The notes under the pieces: model-generated
What the model saw: only the letters and a program-made list of their open reading frames with translations
What the model was told of the DNA's origin: nothing
The model's database searches: none
In this document: positions 48,422-61,068 of the stretch, one piece after another
How the letters are laid out: each line of letters starts with the position of its first letter
Position numbering within the stretch: position 1 is the first letter of the stretch
Source of the DNA: Trichostrongylus colubriformis
Taxonomy: Eukaryota > Nematoda > Chromadorea > Rhabditida > Trichostrongylidae
Assembly (NCBI GenBank): GCA_963978905.1
Contig: OZ022258.1
Location: 52,498,591-52,562,590, forward strand
Length of the DNA: 64,000 nt
Direction: 5' to 3'
Translations under genes and position numbers: made by a program

Positions 48422-51400
48422 ATGGACAAAGGCGGTGTGGTTCCCATGCGACTTTTCGCAAACTGGGAAATGGATCGTGCAAGTTCGAGTGTTGTACAGA
48501 GGTATAAATTTTTGCAAAGTTTCTTTTGGTTTTTACTTTCCCCTCGAGATGTTAAGTAATTGGGGAAAACTCCATTGTTCTCGGCGTCCGGCAGAGAACT
48601 GTCTAGAATATTGGTTTCGTTCTCAGTTGAGGGGAAACGCTTATGGCCGTCGTCACAATTTGCGATTTTGCAACGTCTCACTTTCACACGCCATATTGCG
48701 ACCTAGAGATCTTGCATTGCCGCAGCTTAGCATGCGGAGCCACGACACCGCGAAATCGCAGAATCGTAAAATTGCGAAGTCTGACGGCGGTCTGTCCATG
48801 ATGGTTGTGCAATGGTAAGGTGAGGAACGACAATACGAAACTGAGTTCTTCAACATAATTAGCACTCCCTTTTAAGGTTTCCAATTCAGTATCGGCTCTA
48901 TCATCTAGGACTCGCCATGAAATCCACAAGGTGTATGAAGCCTCTATTTATAACTCTCTTATCCCTCATACTCACGTTTGCGATGCACACTTCTTCTCTT
49001 TTTCAGCTCAATTTACTTCAAGCTTAGAAGGTACATATTTCGAGTAAGCTGATTAATTTACCTGGTTCAGCTTACACTCATGCATAGTGCAGGTCTCTTC
49101 AGTGAACTACATCAAGATTAAACTTCCTGTCGTTTGGAATCGTTCGCCTTCATTACTTCAAAATAGTGTATGCAACTTTTTTAGGGTGTGTTTCCTAAGT
49201 TTGAACCGAGTCGTTTTGCATTCTTTGCCAGCACAAACGCAGTCGATCGTCATCACAGCCAAGCTTGAGGTAATAACGAAGTTTCTCACAAGATTTTTTT
49301 TACTGTTTCTCTTTTTTGCAACATTCGTTCATTGATTGTTTCATTCAAGGGCAACAAAAGAAGTTTGCGTAGCAACGACATAGGAGTGATTCCACATAAT
49401 GGGAAAGTCGATTTAGATCTTGATATTTCTTTCACAATCCAGGTGAGTTCATAGGCCTTCAAAACGCTCTTGTACAACAGTTATGCTGGTTTTCATAGCT
49501 TTTCAGTATCCTCATTTCGTTAAACGGAAGGGAAACAGTCTACAAATTCTTATCCAGAGAAGGCGCAGATTCAAAAACAGGCCCTTTCCGTCGTCATTCA
49601 AGGTCAGTACGAGTGTAATGTGGTACAATGGAGCATCAAAGTTGCAACTTTGTGCGGTATTTCAAAGAAGTCTGGTATACATGGATTTCTTTTGTGTTCA
49701 TTGGGATAGTTAGCTCTGTTTATTTATGTGACGAATGCCACGCACAGCCATCAACTTGTTATTCGAGCAGTCGAAATGGTGACGCAAATCCTATAGTTTG
49801 ATCTTAAACAGCTTTTTTAATCGAACGCAGTACAGCTCGAATTTCTGATAAAGCACGTTTGCCCTCCGTGTTGTGTCGTTCTAATTAAATTACCGGTCCT
49901 GTTTTAAATTGTCTTTCGCATCTTTGTTACAAAGTGTACTTCCGTAACTAGACAGCGGTAGCGAAATGGTGAGAGGTGAAAGGTACTCGTACTCGTACTG
50001 ACTCCAACTTGATCAAAACAGCAGGATCAACTTTATGATTTGTTAGGTGAAAAATTCACTGAATGCACTTGCTAAAAATCCATTAATTATTACTGATCGT
50101 ATATATTATCATTCACTATAAATGAGTATGTTACATTCTCTCCTGTAAGGTTGATCGATATTATTGCAGACGATCGCAGTCGGTATGGTGAACTTAACTC
50201 AACTACTACAACACGGAGGGTTGCGAGAAATACTGTTGTGGTCGGCGGATAACAACGACAAGCAATCCTCAACTGGTTCGTTTTTATAAAAGTTCATTGG
50301 TTTCAAGTTACTTCTACTTTACAAATGCTGCCCGACATAATTCTCTTGCTTTTTAAAATTTTTTTGCTTCTCAGTCGGTTCAGCAGATATTCTACGTGGG
50401 AGTTGTCTGATTTGAGGTAGTTTCCATTTCAATTTTGTAAATAAAATCGCAATGATTTCTGTAGCAAATTCTCCAAGCTTTGTTGCTTGAATGCTATTTC
50501 CATGATTGCCCGTTATTCGGATTCTTGGATCCAAATCGAGGCGGTAAGCAGAGGGGTTTCTGTGCAGCAGTAATTCTCTTTGGATGTCGTTGCCATATTT
50601 TTTCGAAAATTCGTCTTCAGCTCAATTTCTGGTTGCTGTATGTATGCCATCTTTGTTTCTCATTCGGTCTTGTCTCGGCCCACGCTCTTTATTTACTATT
50701 GTTCCGATAGGATTTCAAGGAGTAGTTCAGCAAATAGAACGATAACCGAATACATATTCTATTTACATTTTCGCTTATATTGGACCTTGTATTTTAGCCT
50801 TTATACTATCTTTTGCATTCAGTGCAAAGTGTGGGTCGACTGTGTCTGGCCTCCTGTCAGTCTCAACCACTCGAAATCGACTTGGAACGAGATAGGATCG
50901 GCAAGAAGCACGGTGCTTTGGAAGGAGACCTCAGTGAGGTATGTGGTCTCTTCTGCAAATAATAGTTTTCAGTAATCTTTTCCCCAATTGGTGGATTTGA
51001 TTCATAGGTGGGTATGCTGAGCTTATTTGTGAAATGTTTAGGAGGACTCCGAAAGTGAATACGAGGATGCTCCTGGTGACAGTGACGTCAATGAACCCAC
51101 TAGCGCGAGGAGTGCTGGGAGGTGAGCATTTTGATTGATATTGTTTTCCGCTATTTCACTGGAAGGTAGATGTGTTCCCCATTAACACTACGCAATGATT
51201 CTCGATTTGGAATCTGTGGAGAACATCCGAACGACTTGAATGCTCTTATTAACTGTCCCAAAAAATACTATAGTAACAGGATGTACTATTGCTATTCCTT
51301 CTGTCCCCAGCTGAGATAACTTTATTTGGTCATTGATGCGAGCTTCGACATTAGCGCAGAGAACGATGTTCTCTGCTCACACACATGTTCATGAGAGTGG

Positions 51401-54400
51401 AATAGTCTTTAAGGGGGTCACGTTTTATTTTGTGCCTATCGTGCTTGATTGTAGCGAATGACTGTAGCTGATTGTGTTTTTACATACACCGCACCATTAG
51501 ACTTGCATTTTCACAAGCAAAAACTTTTGGGCTGTCGCTTTCCAGAAATCTTCGATTGATTCGTGCCCATATTTTTACGATATGCAAGACACTCGTCCGT
51601 TTTTGGAGCGATCACTTCGTTGTGCTCTGAAAAGTTTCCGAATGACAGAAAAAATCGTAGTGTGAAATAGCGTTATCCCGTTTTTGAGCTTCTCGTTATC
51701 ATAGTTTGGGCTTCGTATAGAAAAGTCGCTTTTATCGTAAGCGAAGGCTGGGCAGACATGGTGGATTGTGGGATACTGGCATTGTTTGAACATGGATGAG
51801 AATGATGGGAAATCGGAAGCAGCTGTTGTACTATGAATCTATCCAGCTTAGCACCAATATCATCTTTGTCTTTCCGTCACAGGCATGACAACGACTGTTG
51901 TTCTGTTCCCATGTTTGATGGTAATCCCATGACATTTTATTACCCTTGAATGGGTGTTGCCGAAAATGTGGATTCTGTCTGCTCCCAACAATCCGCACTG
52001 GATGTTTTCATGTTGAGGTTTTGTGCTCCCGTTTCTGGAAAATTTAACTTGCTTTTGATTTTTAAAGTATGAATCGATTTGCTGGTGCTTATGTCTCAGG
52101 TTTATATACGCTATATGGGTGCACAGTCACTCCACAAACCCTGAAGATGCAAATCTTCTTCATTTCAACTTTTATTACAGCGGTTGGAGTAACCAACAGC
52201 TGACCAATACAATATTTCAGAGGGCGTACGGTCCAAATGAATCACAAGGCCGCCCGTGCAAATCGCAAGAACAACATCAGGCAGCGATTCGTCACACTGT
52301 TGAAGAAGTTCAAAGTGCCGGACGAAGAGGTGAGGAATAACGTTGTCCTACATGCTTAACGTTTCATTGAGTCATGAACAACGCCCAAATGTTTTTATTC
52401 ACTAGTTAGGGTTGCCTTAATTAAGCTGTTACCAGTCATTATCCATGAACTGAAATTTTGAGGGCCTGCCGTCAAGATCAGATTCTGCTGCTATGGTACC
52501 GACAGAAAAGGAGCTACAGGATCTCTTTGAGGAGTTGGAAAATATGAGTGATTCAGGTACCCTTTTGTTGTTGGATTTTCTCTCATGAATTGTTCGACAT
52601 AATCTCGTGTTACATGATTCAATATTTGAAACAAAAGTGAAGACTCTCCGCCCTAGTTCTCCTTCCTTTTTTCAATTTTCTTGAGCCGTAATTTTAACAC
52701 TACTCAATTATTGGTTGACTCTGAGAAAGCTCTATTGCGATACTATCCGCGATGCTTTGTATAACCTACTTACTCTTGGTTTTGTTCTAACATTAACTGC
52801 TTCGCATTATTATTCCTTAATTATTATTTTTCGAATATGAAGGTTCAGGTCCGGAAATGGCAGCGGACGATATATCAATAAGCAGCAATCCACGACCCGG
52901 TCTTCGACCATACTTCACACGTTCGAAAGAAGTTTTGCCGGCGATCTATGATAGAGTTAGTGGTGCATTCGCTGTCCAAACTTCCTTGCGAAAATTGTTC
53001 TGGTTTGAACTGTAATACTAAGAGTATATCATATTTCGGGTATTTTCTGTGTTAGGTCTTGATATATAGACGAGTGAACATCGAAAAAATACGTGAAATT
53101 GCGTATAAAGCAAGTGTAATCGCGCATTTTCGAATGAAGTGGTTTTTAAGCGGGGTGTATAGCACGGTCTGTAGTTCAGACTGAGTGGAGATACATTCCA
53201 TGATCAATTTCTAAGAACATCTCTGATTTTTTATTCTATGCACCTACAAAAGTTTTCGATCCGATTTCTAAGTTATTGCTGAGTGAACTTTCGTTAGACA
53301 CTCTCATAGCAGAAATAACACAATAGTCAACAACTTTATTATATCGTGGGATTGAGTACTATTATGACCCTTATCTGCTCTTCAGGATGCGGAAAATGGC
53401 TCCGATAGTGAAGTGGAAGCAGAAGACTGGTCGTCGGAAACAGAGAAAGAGCGGGAGGAAATTCGAGCCGCTATGGCACGTTCTCATAACATGTCGAAAG
53501 ATTCAGTAGGATCTCCATTTATTAGTCATCACGAGCAATCACAAACACCTGGCAATGTTCCAGCAGTAAGTTTCCTCAGTTATAAGCTGTGCTCGTGGTC
53601 TGTGAGCCTCATTGTGTGAAACCTGGTAACCTTCAAGACGCAGAATCGGATTGGATCTACGAGTAGCGCACCGTTGGCAACGAGCACATCTGTTGGTGGG
53701 ATTTCGCATTCATTGACGGCTAGTTCAATCGCGAAGAAAATGACAAATACCATTGCCACTGATAAGGGGCTTTCTGTCTCGGATCAGGTAGATTTTATAG
53801 GTCCTCGCTTTTTTCTGAATTTGAAGTAGGTATAGATTGAGTTATTCAGCTTTCAACACTTCTGGCAGCGTACCCATCGAAGTCGAGTGGCTGTTGGCTT
53901 TGCTCTTTTTCCGACCTACCTCATCTCGCTTCGATGGCCGTGCCAACTGTGAACTGTCCTTCCGCAAGTGTGGTGAAACAGGCGATAAGTCAGATTGTGA
54001 ATACAATACAAAATTTGTGAGTTCCATTTCTCAAACGCTGACGAGCTTTTGTTGAATCCGTAATTTCAGTTGCAATTCTAACTCATCTAATCCCCCAATA
54101 ACATGGATAGGAGTAATAGGAGGAGATAGACTCATGGGGCAGGTCAGTCTTTCTGGTAGATAGTTAGAAAGGTCCGCCGTGTTCATCTTATAATTGTGCC
54201 GACTACATTTTTTTTTTAAAGATTTTGCGGGCTTACGTGGAATGCCTTCATCACAAATCCTCAAGTCATTGGCTGCACTATCTTCGATTTGCAATCATAC
54301 CTGCTCCTCATTCTTTGATGGCAAAGCTGGTTGAGGGTAAATTTATTTAGTTTAGTTTGAGGTATTCGTATTTTGTTTCTTTTCCCAATGGCGCTAATGT

Positions 54401-56813
54401 TTCAGGACACGATTTAGCGTTAGACCAATTGTGTCGCGATATGTGGGAGCGATGGGCTGATTTGAGTTCTCCGGAGAGAATTCTAATTACCGAGAAAATG
54501 AACACATGGTTGACGGCTGGAGGAGGCGCGTGTCTAAATCTTCCCATTGGAGAAGCGCTACTGCAAATGATAGAAAGAGGACAAGATGTGAGCAGGCTTT
54601 TCCCATAGTGCCATCTTCCTTTTATGAGATTTTTTTTTGTCACAGCCCCCTTTTTTGGGGAAGGCTCATTTCCTTTCATTCACTGGAAAACCCAGTCACA
54701 TATATGCTGCTAGTTGCAGTACATCTTCAGTTTTTCCACTTTTATTTTCGATTCTCTTAGGCGGACGCCTGCCGTGTATTTGTTCCTTTTCTTGCTGAAG
54801 TTCGTGTCGGCCAGAGCTTTGATGATGAGGACAGCTCCTGTACTTTCTCATCTCCACGTGGTATGGACAGTGATAAGGAATTCAATCAGTCTGGACGCGA
54901 ACGAGATTATTCTGCTGGTATGTTTTTGTCGTTTGAAGACGCGGATGCTAGTGATTGGTTCTCATATGAAGATATTAGATTTACGATTCTGGTATAGGAA
55001 TTTGCTTGCTTTCCGGGATCTTGCAGTTCTGCCATGTCGGCATTTTGCGTGCGAAGCTGAATTACATTATCTGCATTTGCTGGCATTCAGTTTCGACTTA
55101 ACATGTTCAACGAAAAAACGGCCGGGGCCTGGTCCAATTAGTCAACCCCAACACGAAGTATCGGAAGCTAGATTACCATTAGGGTGTATTGATCCATGCA
55201 CTTGTGTAGCCGCGCTAGCTCTCCAACTGAAAAGTTCTGAGGGTGTTCCATCTCGCCTCAAGCCAATTGATGAACACTTATGATTTATAGGACTCAGTGG
55301 TTCACCTCCAAATAGCCCTCAAGTACGAAATGATGCTCATGAAATGCACGTGGAATATTGGCTTGGAAAGGATCCGTCGAATGTGGGTTCAGTCAACTGA
55401 CAAAAATATGCTCTTTCTTGTGATAAGAGCATTTTTTCTTCATAATAAATGTTATAGGAAAACGTTAACACGATGGCTGCCCAAAACCTGACTCCAAATT
55501 CAAAGAAAGATGTTACCAAAGGCTCAATAAAGGCTGCATTCCGAACACTTGTGATCACCCGGTATTTTGCTTATACTTGGTACCAGTGGTAGGCCATGTT
55601 TTATCTGTGTGTTACAGATCATGTAATCAACATCTGCTATCGTTGAATTTCGTGAAGGAAAAGAAAAAGGAGAAAATGCTTCAGAAATTGGGTATGAAAA
55701 AGGGTCAGGTGAATGTTTTTTCTTCTAAGAAATTTCGGAGTGTATATTAGCATGAAGAATCCTATAGCCCTTCGCAACATGATGGCAATTCTGATGTTTC
55801 TGCGCAGTTTTTTTGCTGTTATTTTCAATGGAGTTCATGTGTGATACAGTAACAAGGGCTCATGCTTATTTTCGGATTAGGTAGGATGGCCATCTCATAG
55901 TGAGGTTCTGCCCAGTTTGGTTTTGAATTCCAAACTAATAGCAAACCTAATAGAAAATCAGAATAACTAAAAGGGGAGATGTCTCCGCTCCAGTGCTACA
56001 GTGAGGAACGCTCCAATGCCGTGAAGATGGCGAGCTCTAGATTGGTTTTTCACATGACTGCTTTGGTGTAATCTGCCTGGTTCCGAGGAACGTTCTCGAA
56101 TTTGAGAAGCGGCGTCCTCAAGTCACTGTAACTACTCCATCTCCGTCCACCGGGTGTGTGCACTTATGTCAGAAAGTTCGCTTCGCGGCGTCGCACTCGC
56201 GGCGCCGCGAAGCGAACTTTCTGCCATAAGTGCAGCACGACTTGGCGAATCCATTGCCGCTGGGAGCCCGGCGGAACGTGGCTGCGCACCTCTGCACTTC
56301 CACCCATGCCACCCTGCCTCCTCCACCACTGCCACACGACCTCGCTTGAAGGTTGCCATGTCCTGCCACTGGTACTCGCACCCGCCGAGCCGCTCGCCGG
56401 AGTGGTCACGCGATTTCCCGTCATAAGTGCACACACCCCCTTCCATCCCTTCCTCCATGAGTCGAGAATTGTCAGACATTCGATTCTTTGCTTTTCAGAG
56501 ATCCGAGAATGACAATCCGCCAGTGCAAGTCGCTGCCGTGTCACGTCTTCTTTGCAGTGGTGCTAGCAAGCACACTGATCTCACAGGTTTGCTACACTTT
56601 TATTTGAATCCGTATCCGTTCTATTTGAACCCTGGAGAATATAGGTACTCGTATAGGTAATGTTGAATAATCGTCGGTCTTTTTGCAGTCAGCGTTGATG
56701 GCTTTACATACCAACGCGTTCGGTACTTCCAGTGCAGTTCACAGTGGCAAACGCACATTAAATCTTTTCCAGTATCACTCATAACCCAAGGTGTAGGCTC
56801 CATGGGCATGTGA
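48422..56813 (+). CDS. PACS (phosphofurin acidic cluster sorting) protein, complete, 22 exons
   Basis: Cytosolic sorting adaptor that links acidic-cluster cargo to clathrin adaptors, by homology to PACS-1/PACS-2. Exons: 48422-48501, 49185-49269, 49350-49442, 49507-49602, 50170-50275, 50823-50938, 51042-51121, 52221-52329, 52463-52556, 52849-52955, 53386-53565, 53638-53787, 53850-54016, 54070-54142, 54222-54336, 54406-54587, 54761-54917, 55291-55382, 55458-55561, 55618-55708, 56499-56586, 56689-56813. All phases agree, giving 2490 nt and 829 residues. Furin/cargo-binding region is about residues 5-190: VVPMRLFANWEMD opens it, and YPHFVKRKGNSLQIL is near 87-101. An acidic serine cluster EEDSESEYEDAPGDSD lies near 193. 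A basic helix (RQRFVTLLKKFKVPDEE) and SDSGPEMAADD follow. The C-terminal PACS domain starts near 430 and ends KSFPVSLITQGVGSMGM. The start ATG aligns just upstream of the conserved N-terminus; the N-terminal extension of vertebrate PACS-1 is absent. Confidence 0.95.
48645..48792. mobile_element. Foldback MITE, family D copy 2, in PACS intron 1
   Basis: The ends GGCCGTCGTCACAATTTGCG and AATTGCGAAGTCTGACGGCG match the 21.4 kb copy. Confidence 0.75.
54918..55290 (+). other. PACS intron 17 with an open frame: possible alternative exon
   Basis: This intron stays open in one frame to 55283 and contains STKKRPGPGPISQPQHEV, a proline-rich stretch like the linker found here in vertebrate PACS. No acceptor/donor pair keeps phase with both neighbours, so it was left out of the main model. 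Confidence 0.2.
56152..56438. mobile_element. Mutator-like MITE, in PACS intron 20
   Basis: The ends GGGTGTGTGCACTTATGTCA and GTCATAAGTGCACACACCC are inverted repeats. Flanks CCGTCCACC and CCTTCCATC match at 7 of 9 positions. An internal hairpin (GAAAGTTCGCTTCGCGGC / GCCGCGAAGCGAACTTTC, about 56172-56222) lies near the left end. Confidence 0.8.
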
Positions 56814-58390
56814 GTGTGGTCTCTTGTATACATCGTTGACCAAAGTTATTGTTTTCCACTTTCCATGGTGTTATCGTTGTAAATTGCTCTTATTTGGAGA
56901 CATCTTTCAAAGCATGCAGATGAGTGGCGTTGCTTGCCCAATTTGTATCTATCACTCGCTTTCCTCCATATATGCGCCTTTTCTAATTCGTAAATTAACT
57001 CTGTTTGTACACTTGTTCTCCTGTTCGCGTCATAGTTGCCCTTCAATGTCTCTATTTGCGACTTTCCTTTAATCTGCCTTTCATGTACCTAATACCTTCT
57101 GAACAGTTTATTGTTCGCATTGTTTTTCTTCTAACGTGTAGAGCTGTTATGGGATATGCAATCTTTCCTTTGTCTTCCATATGCATGCGTTTTCTCACTG
57201 ATTATTTGAAATATGAACACATAGGTGCTTTTACACTGCTACATAATCAATTAATTTCTCATAATGCTAGAGCTTATTGTCTTTAATGCCACAATCTGGT
57301 CCTCATTTGTTTGACATTCCTCACACAATGCTATTTGTGATTTATCAGTATTACTGTCATAAATATCATGTACTCATTTCGCAGTGGATGTTTGGATTAA
57401 TATAAGGATCCCTACGATCTTGTGTTAATCCCTTGATTTGGTAGTTTTACCATTTTTAAATGGTACACGACGGCTAGCGGGCACTTGTTGGTGATACTTA
57501 ACTTGTGATTGTTCCGATGGATTATGCTTATTTCAAAACGATTTTTTGCATTGGGACAGTTCCGTAATCAAGTTAAAATAAGACCTCTTCAGTAAGCGAA
57601 GCGGTGTTTAGCGAATGGGAAACATGGCACTGGCGAGATCACAGAAATGGACGTGGTTTGTACGCGAATTTCAGAACCGGTTTGAAAATGTCTGTCGGCC
57701 CTTCAAAAGGAAGTTTCTGTGAGTTATGCACTTATCGATTTTAAACTGTACAGACCGCCGAAAAACACTGACACACGCGAAATAACAAATTTCTTAAACA
57801 AGTCAAACATTACAAAAACTACAAGCAAGTAATTCAAAGCGGTTAACGTATAAGGTGAAGTAGAGCATTCGGTAAATGAAATGAACTTCAGACGTGTTTA
57901 CGTCGCATTGTCCAAATTGCTGTTTGCGCTAACAAAGCTTGACATTGAGGTCGAGTTCATAGTAGGTTCATGTAACCTGCAAGCTATTTTTTTAATTTTT
58001 TTTTTCGAAAAATTCTACAGCAGTTGGGCACTAGAGTGCACAAAAATTTAGTCTTTTTGGGCCAGGTATATAACTTGAAGAGGGAGTATCGTGGAAGTAG
58101 AATGTCGAATTACGTCTTTCGATAGCTGCATGTAGGATGATGGCAATTCGTTCCGTTGGTACACGGATGGCCCGGCTATTAAGTCTGGCTTAATCCAGGC
58201 TGTCTCACAAAGCCTTTTTCTCTCTTAGGTACGATTAAGTGGTACCAGGCTCGTCCGAAAAGATGACAAAATCTTCGTCGTAGTGAGTTTTGTGCTAAAC
58301 CCCAATCGAAGGGTGCTGCAGTTTCAATAAAACAGAAAGTGTGGCGCGTCTCAGAGGGATCGATCTACTCACCCTTTTATCATTTTACAA
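56814..58390. other. PACS 3' flank; no gene seen
   Basis: T-rich sequence downstream of the PACS stop, presumably including its 3' UTR. No canonical AATAAA was spotted close to the stop. 58230-58345 has SINE-like blocks (GGTACCAGGCTCGTC). Confidence 0.4.
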
Positions 58391-58396
58391 GTGACG

Positions 58397-58835
58397 GCCA
58401 GGGCACTCCCTGGTGCCGAGGAAAACAGCCGCTTCAGTACGACACCCCCCCCCCCCTACTCCCCACGGAGACTGAATATGACCCCCATCCTCTTTTTCTT
58501 GATCTCTACAATACCAGAAACTGTTGCCGGATTGCATAGTTGCAATGTGTTTTTGCTATATATTCTTCCCTGAGGCGAAAAAGGATTCATTTTATTCTAC
58601 TCTCGTAATACAAGTAACTGCTGCCGGATTGTATAGTTGCAGCTAAATGCATTCTCATCATAAGCAGAAGGATATTTGTTTCACACGACTTCGCTGTGAA
58701 ATACTGTTCACTTCTCATCTGCTTACTGAAAGTTTAGATTCTCTGCATGGCGCTGACCTCTGCAGATACGACCCCCTCCTGTCTGGTCAATACGACCCCC
58801 TCCCCTCCCGAGAAATGCTCGACTCTCAGTGTAAC
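58397..58835. mobile_element. Element J, rearranged copy
   Basis: CCAGGGCACTCCCTGGTGCC start, two CTGTTGCCGGATT..ATAGTTGCA stretches, and an AGAAATGCTCGACTCTCAGTG end. Confidence 0.6.
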
Positions 58836-58997
58836 TTGATGACGGCTGCACAAGATGCTTCTTTGACCTTATGCCAGGAACCATAATGGGATAAAGGAGA
58901 GATGGAGGGTAGAGAGCGGTAGCGCTGATCTGACCCGACTCGGAGCAAGTGTGAGCGGTTTCGCTGACAGTAAGCAACAGGTGCTGTCAGTTTTTTC

Positions 58998-59263
58998 GGG
59001 GTGGGGGTCGCTAGGTCAAATTTCCGCGCGACCGCCCGCGGCGAGCAGCGCGGCAAGTACGAGTTGTTTGGAATTCCGCTCAAGACGCAATGAGCGTACC
59101 GTGAGGGACCTCTAAAGGTAGGCGGACTCCCGAAGCTTACAACTTGCAATTTTTAAAGATCCCTTACGGTACCAGCCCATTGAGCGGAATCCCAACGGCT
59201 CGTACTGACGGCGCCGCGAGTGCGACGCCGCAAGGGGAAATCCGATCTGTCGACCCCCACCTG
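58998..59263. mobile_element. GC-rich foldback MITE, family H copy 3
   Basis: GGGGTGGGGGTCGCTAGGTC / GATCTGTCGACCCCCACC ends, inner arms CCTCTAAAGGTAGGCGG versus related sequence, and GCGCCGCGAGTGCGACGCC inside. Confidence 0.7.
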
Positions 59264-59926
59264 TTTTTTCGTATCAGGAACCCGCTGATTATGTCCGTTT
59301 CCTGGAGCCACCGAGTAGAAGTCAAGCTGTGCTCTGTTGCACAAACTGTTCAACGCTCTACACTGTAGAAGCGATTACAAAAATTGCGAGGTACTTTTGT
59401 GTAAAGGAAAAAACCTCTCCAATCATTTCGATACGTTTGTTTTGCCAACGGCTGATGGATGAAACTATTCACTGGTGCCTGACCTGAGTAGCGAGCACCG
59501 TAAAACACCGCGCCTCAACAAGATCTCTTTATGTACACTTCTCATCTCTGACAAAGTGTCTGCTACGACTCGACGATGCCTCTTTCGAACATAGCTGGAC
59601 GACGATGTTGTCGTAGAGAGTATCTTTAACGACAACATCAACAGCCATTGCGTGCCGAACATGCTTTATTCTAAGCCGTGCATACGCGAAAATCGTGTTT
59701 CATGACATTGTGACACACTGGGAATAACACCATAATTGATGTGATCTGTCATATTGAATGACAGACATATAACGCGACGTGTATTCGAGGACTGGAAGGG
59801 CGCCAGCCAGCTATAGGCATAAGGAAATTTTCTGCTGGTAAGGACACCGGTAAATCACATTTCAGTGAAATTTGCAGCACCGAGCCTAAAGCTCACAATT
59901 ATGTGGCACCTCCATGATAAACCAAA

Positions 59927-60499
59927 TTGAAGAATTTGGCGATGGTCGGACCTGAAGAATTGCTTTTTTTTTCTCAATTTTATGCTACAATTCCGGTTCA
60001 TCACGGCGCGTTATATGAAAATATTGAACACACGAATGGTCGACGTATCATTCATGTTTTGAAAGCACATTTTGGACTCAATCGGGTGGAGTGGTATTTT
60101 AAAGACAGCTGTAGGGGTAGATTTGTCAGCAATGTAACAGTAGAGAAAGAACGAGACAAAATGGGGAAAAGCACGAGAGGGGAACCTAAAAACCCCACAC
60201 CTCTCTCGCTTCCCTCTTCGTCACTAGACGGGGTAGACTGCAGGCGGGTGGAGACTGAATCAGTCGGCCGCGAACGTTGTTTCGCCTTCGCCGGCAACTC
60301 GCCGGGCTGCAGGACTGCAGTACGACAAGCCATGCTCCTGGGTCGTGACAAAACCCAAGTCACGCCTTTTCAATGCGAATTTCGCCACCATCCCCTCCTC
60401 AGAAGTAGAAGGTTTGTTTCCAGAGAAAATGTACTCACGGTTCGCAGCTTTTCCTTGCCCCTCTCGGTGCCTTTAAAACGTCTTTCGGAATGGTTTTGA
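59927..60499 (+). other. 190-codon open frame, coding status doubtful
   Basis: The longest ATG-started frame of the 57-61 kb region. The first 60 codons look protein-like (ALYENIEHTNGRRIIH); the rest is Arg/Ser-rich with high-GC codons and looks like non-coding GC-rich repeat. No splice sites or family matches are apparent. It sits in the gap between PACS and the receptor-like gene and may be transposon-derived. Confidence 0.15.
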
Positions 60500-61068
60500 C
60501 GGAAAGCATCACAGAAAAGACTTTCATGTAAAGTTCAGAATTTTGTCATACGTCAGATTTCCAACACAAAAGTGCTCGAGGCGTCCTGGGCTTTTGCAAG
60601 ATGCATGAGCAAAACAAATGGCTGTTCATCCATCACCCACGATCTCTTTCCATTTGCACCCTCTTGCAAGTTACTCATGTAACATGGATCCTCAGCTGTA
60701 CTACATGTACACATAAGAACGACTAGCATCTCTGATTCAATAACATCTACTAGCATAGAATGACGTCACTCCGCTCCTGCACCAGTGGAATGGATGAATG
60801 TTTCTTAAGTTGCGGGTTACTGTTTCTGTTTCTGAACTATGTTCTGAACTTCAAAAGTTAATGTTTCTGAACTTCCGCCAGAACTGCTACGGGAAGTAAC
60901 GCCCTGACAGTATGGTGGATAATACTAGGCTTTTGAAGAAGGTGTGTCGAAACTTGAAGCAACTAGTAAAGAGCTCCACTTGACAACCTCATTGGCAAAG
61001 CAGGTTTTAAAATTACCATCGATGCCGAGGTTTTATGAAGAAAGAAGTTGGGTAACAAAAGAACTTAC

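Noticed and set aside
48412..48687. 91-codon minus-strand frame over PACS exon 1
   Set aside because: It is the antisense shadow of PACS exon 1 and intron 1 sequence.
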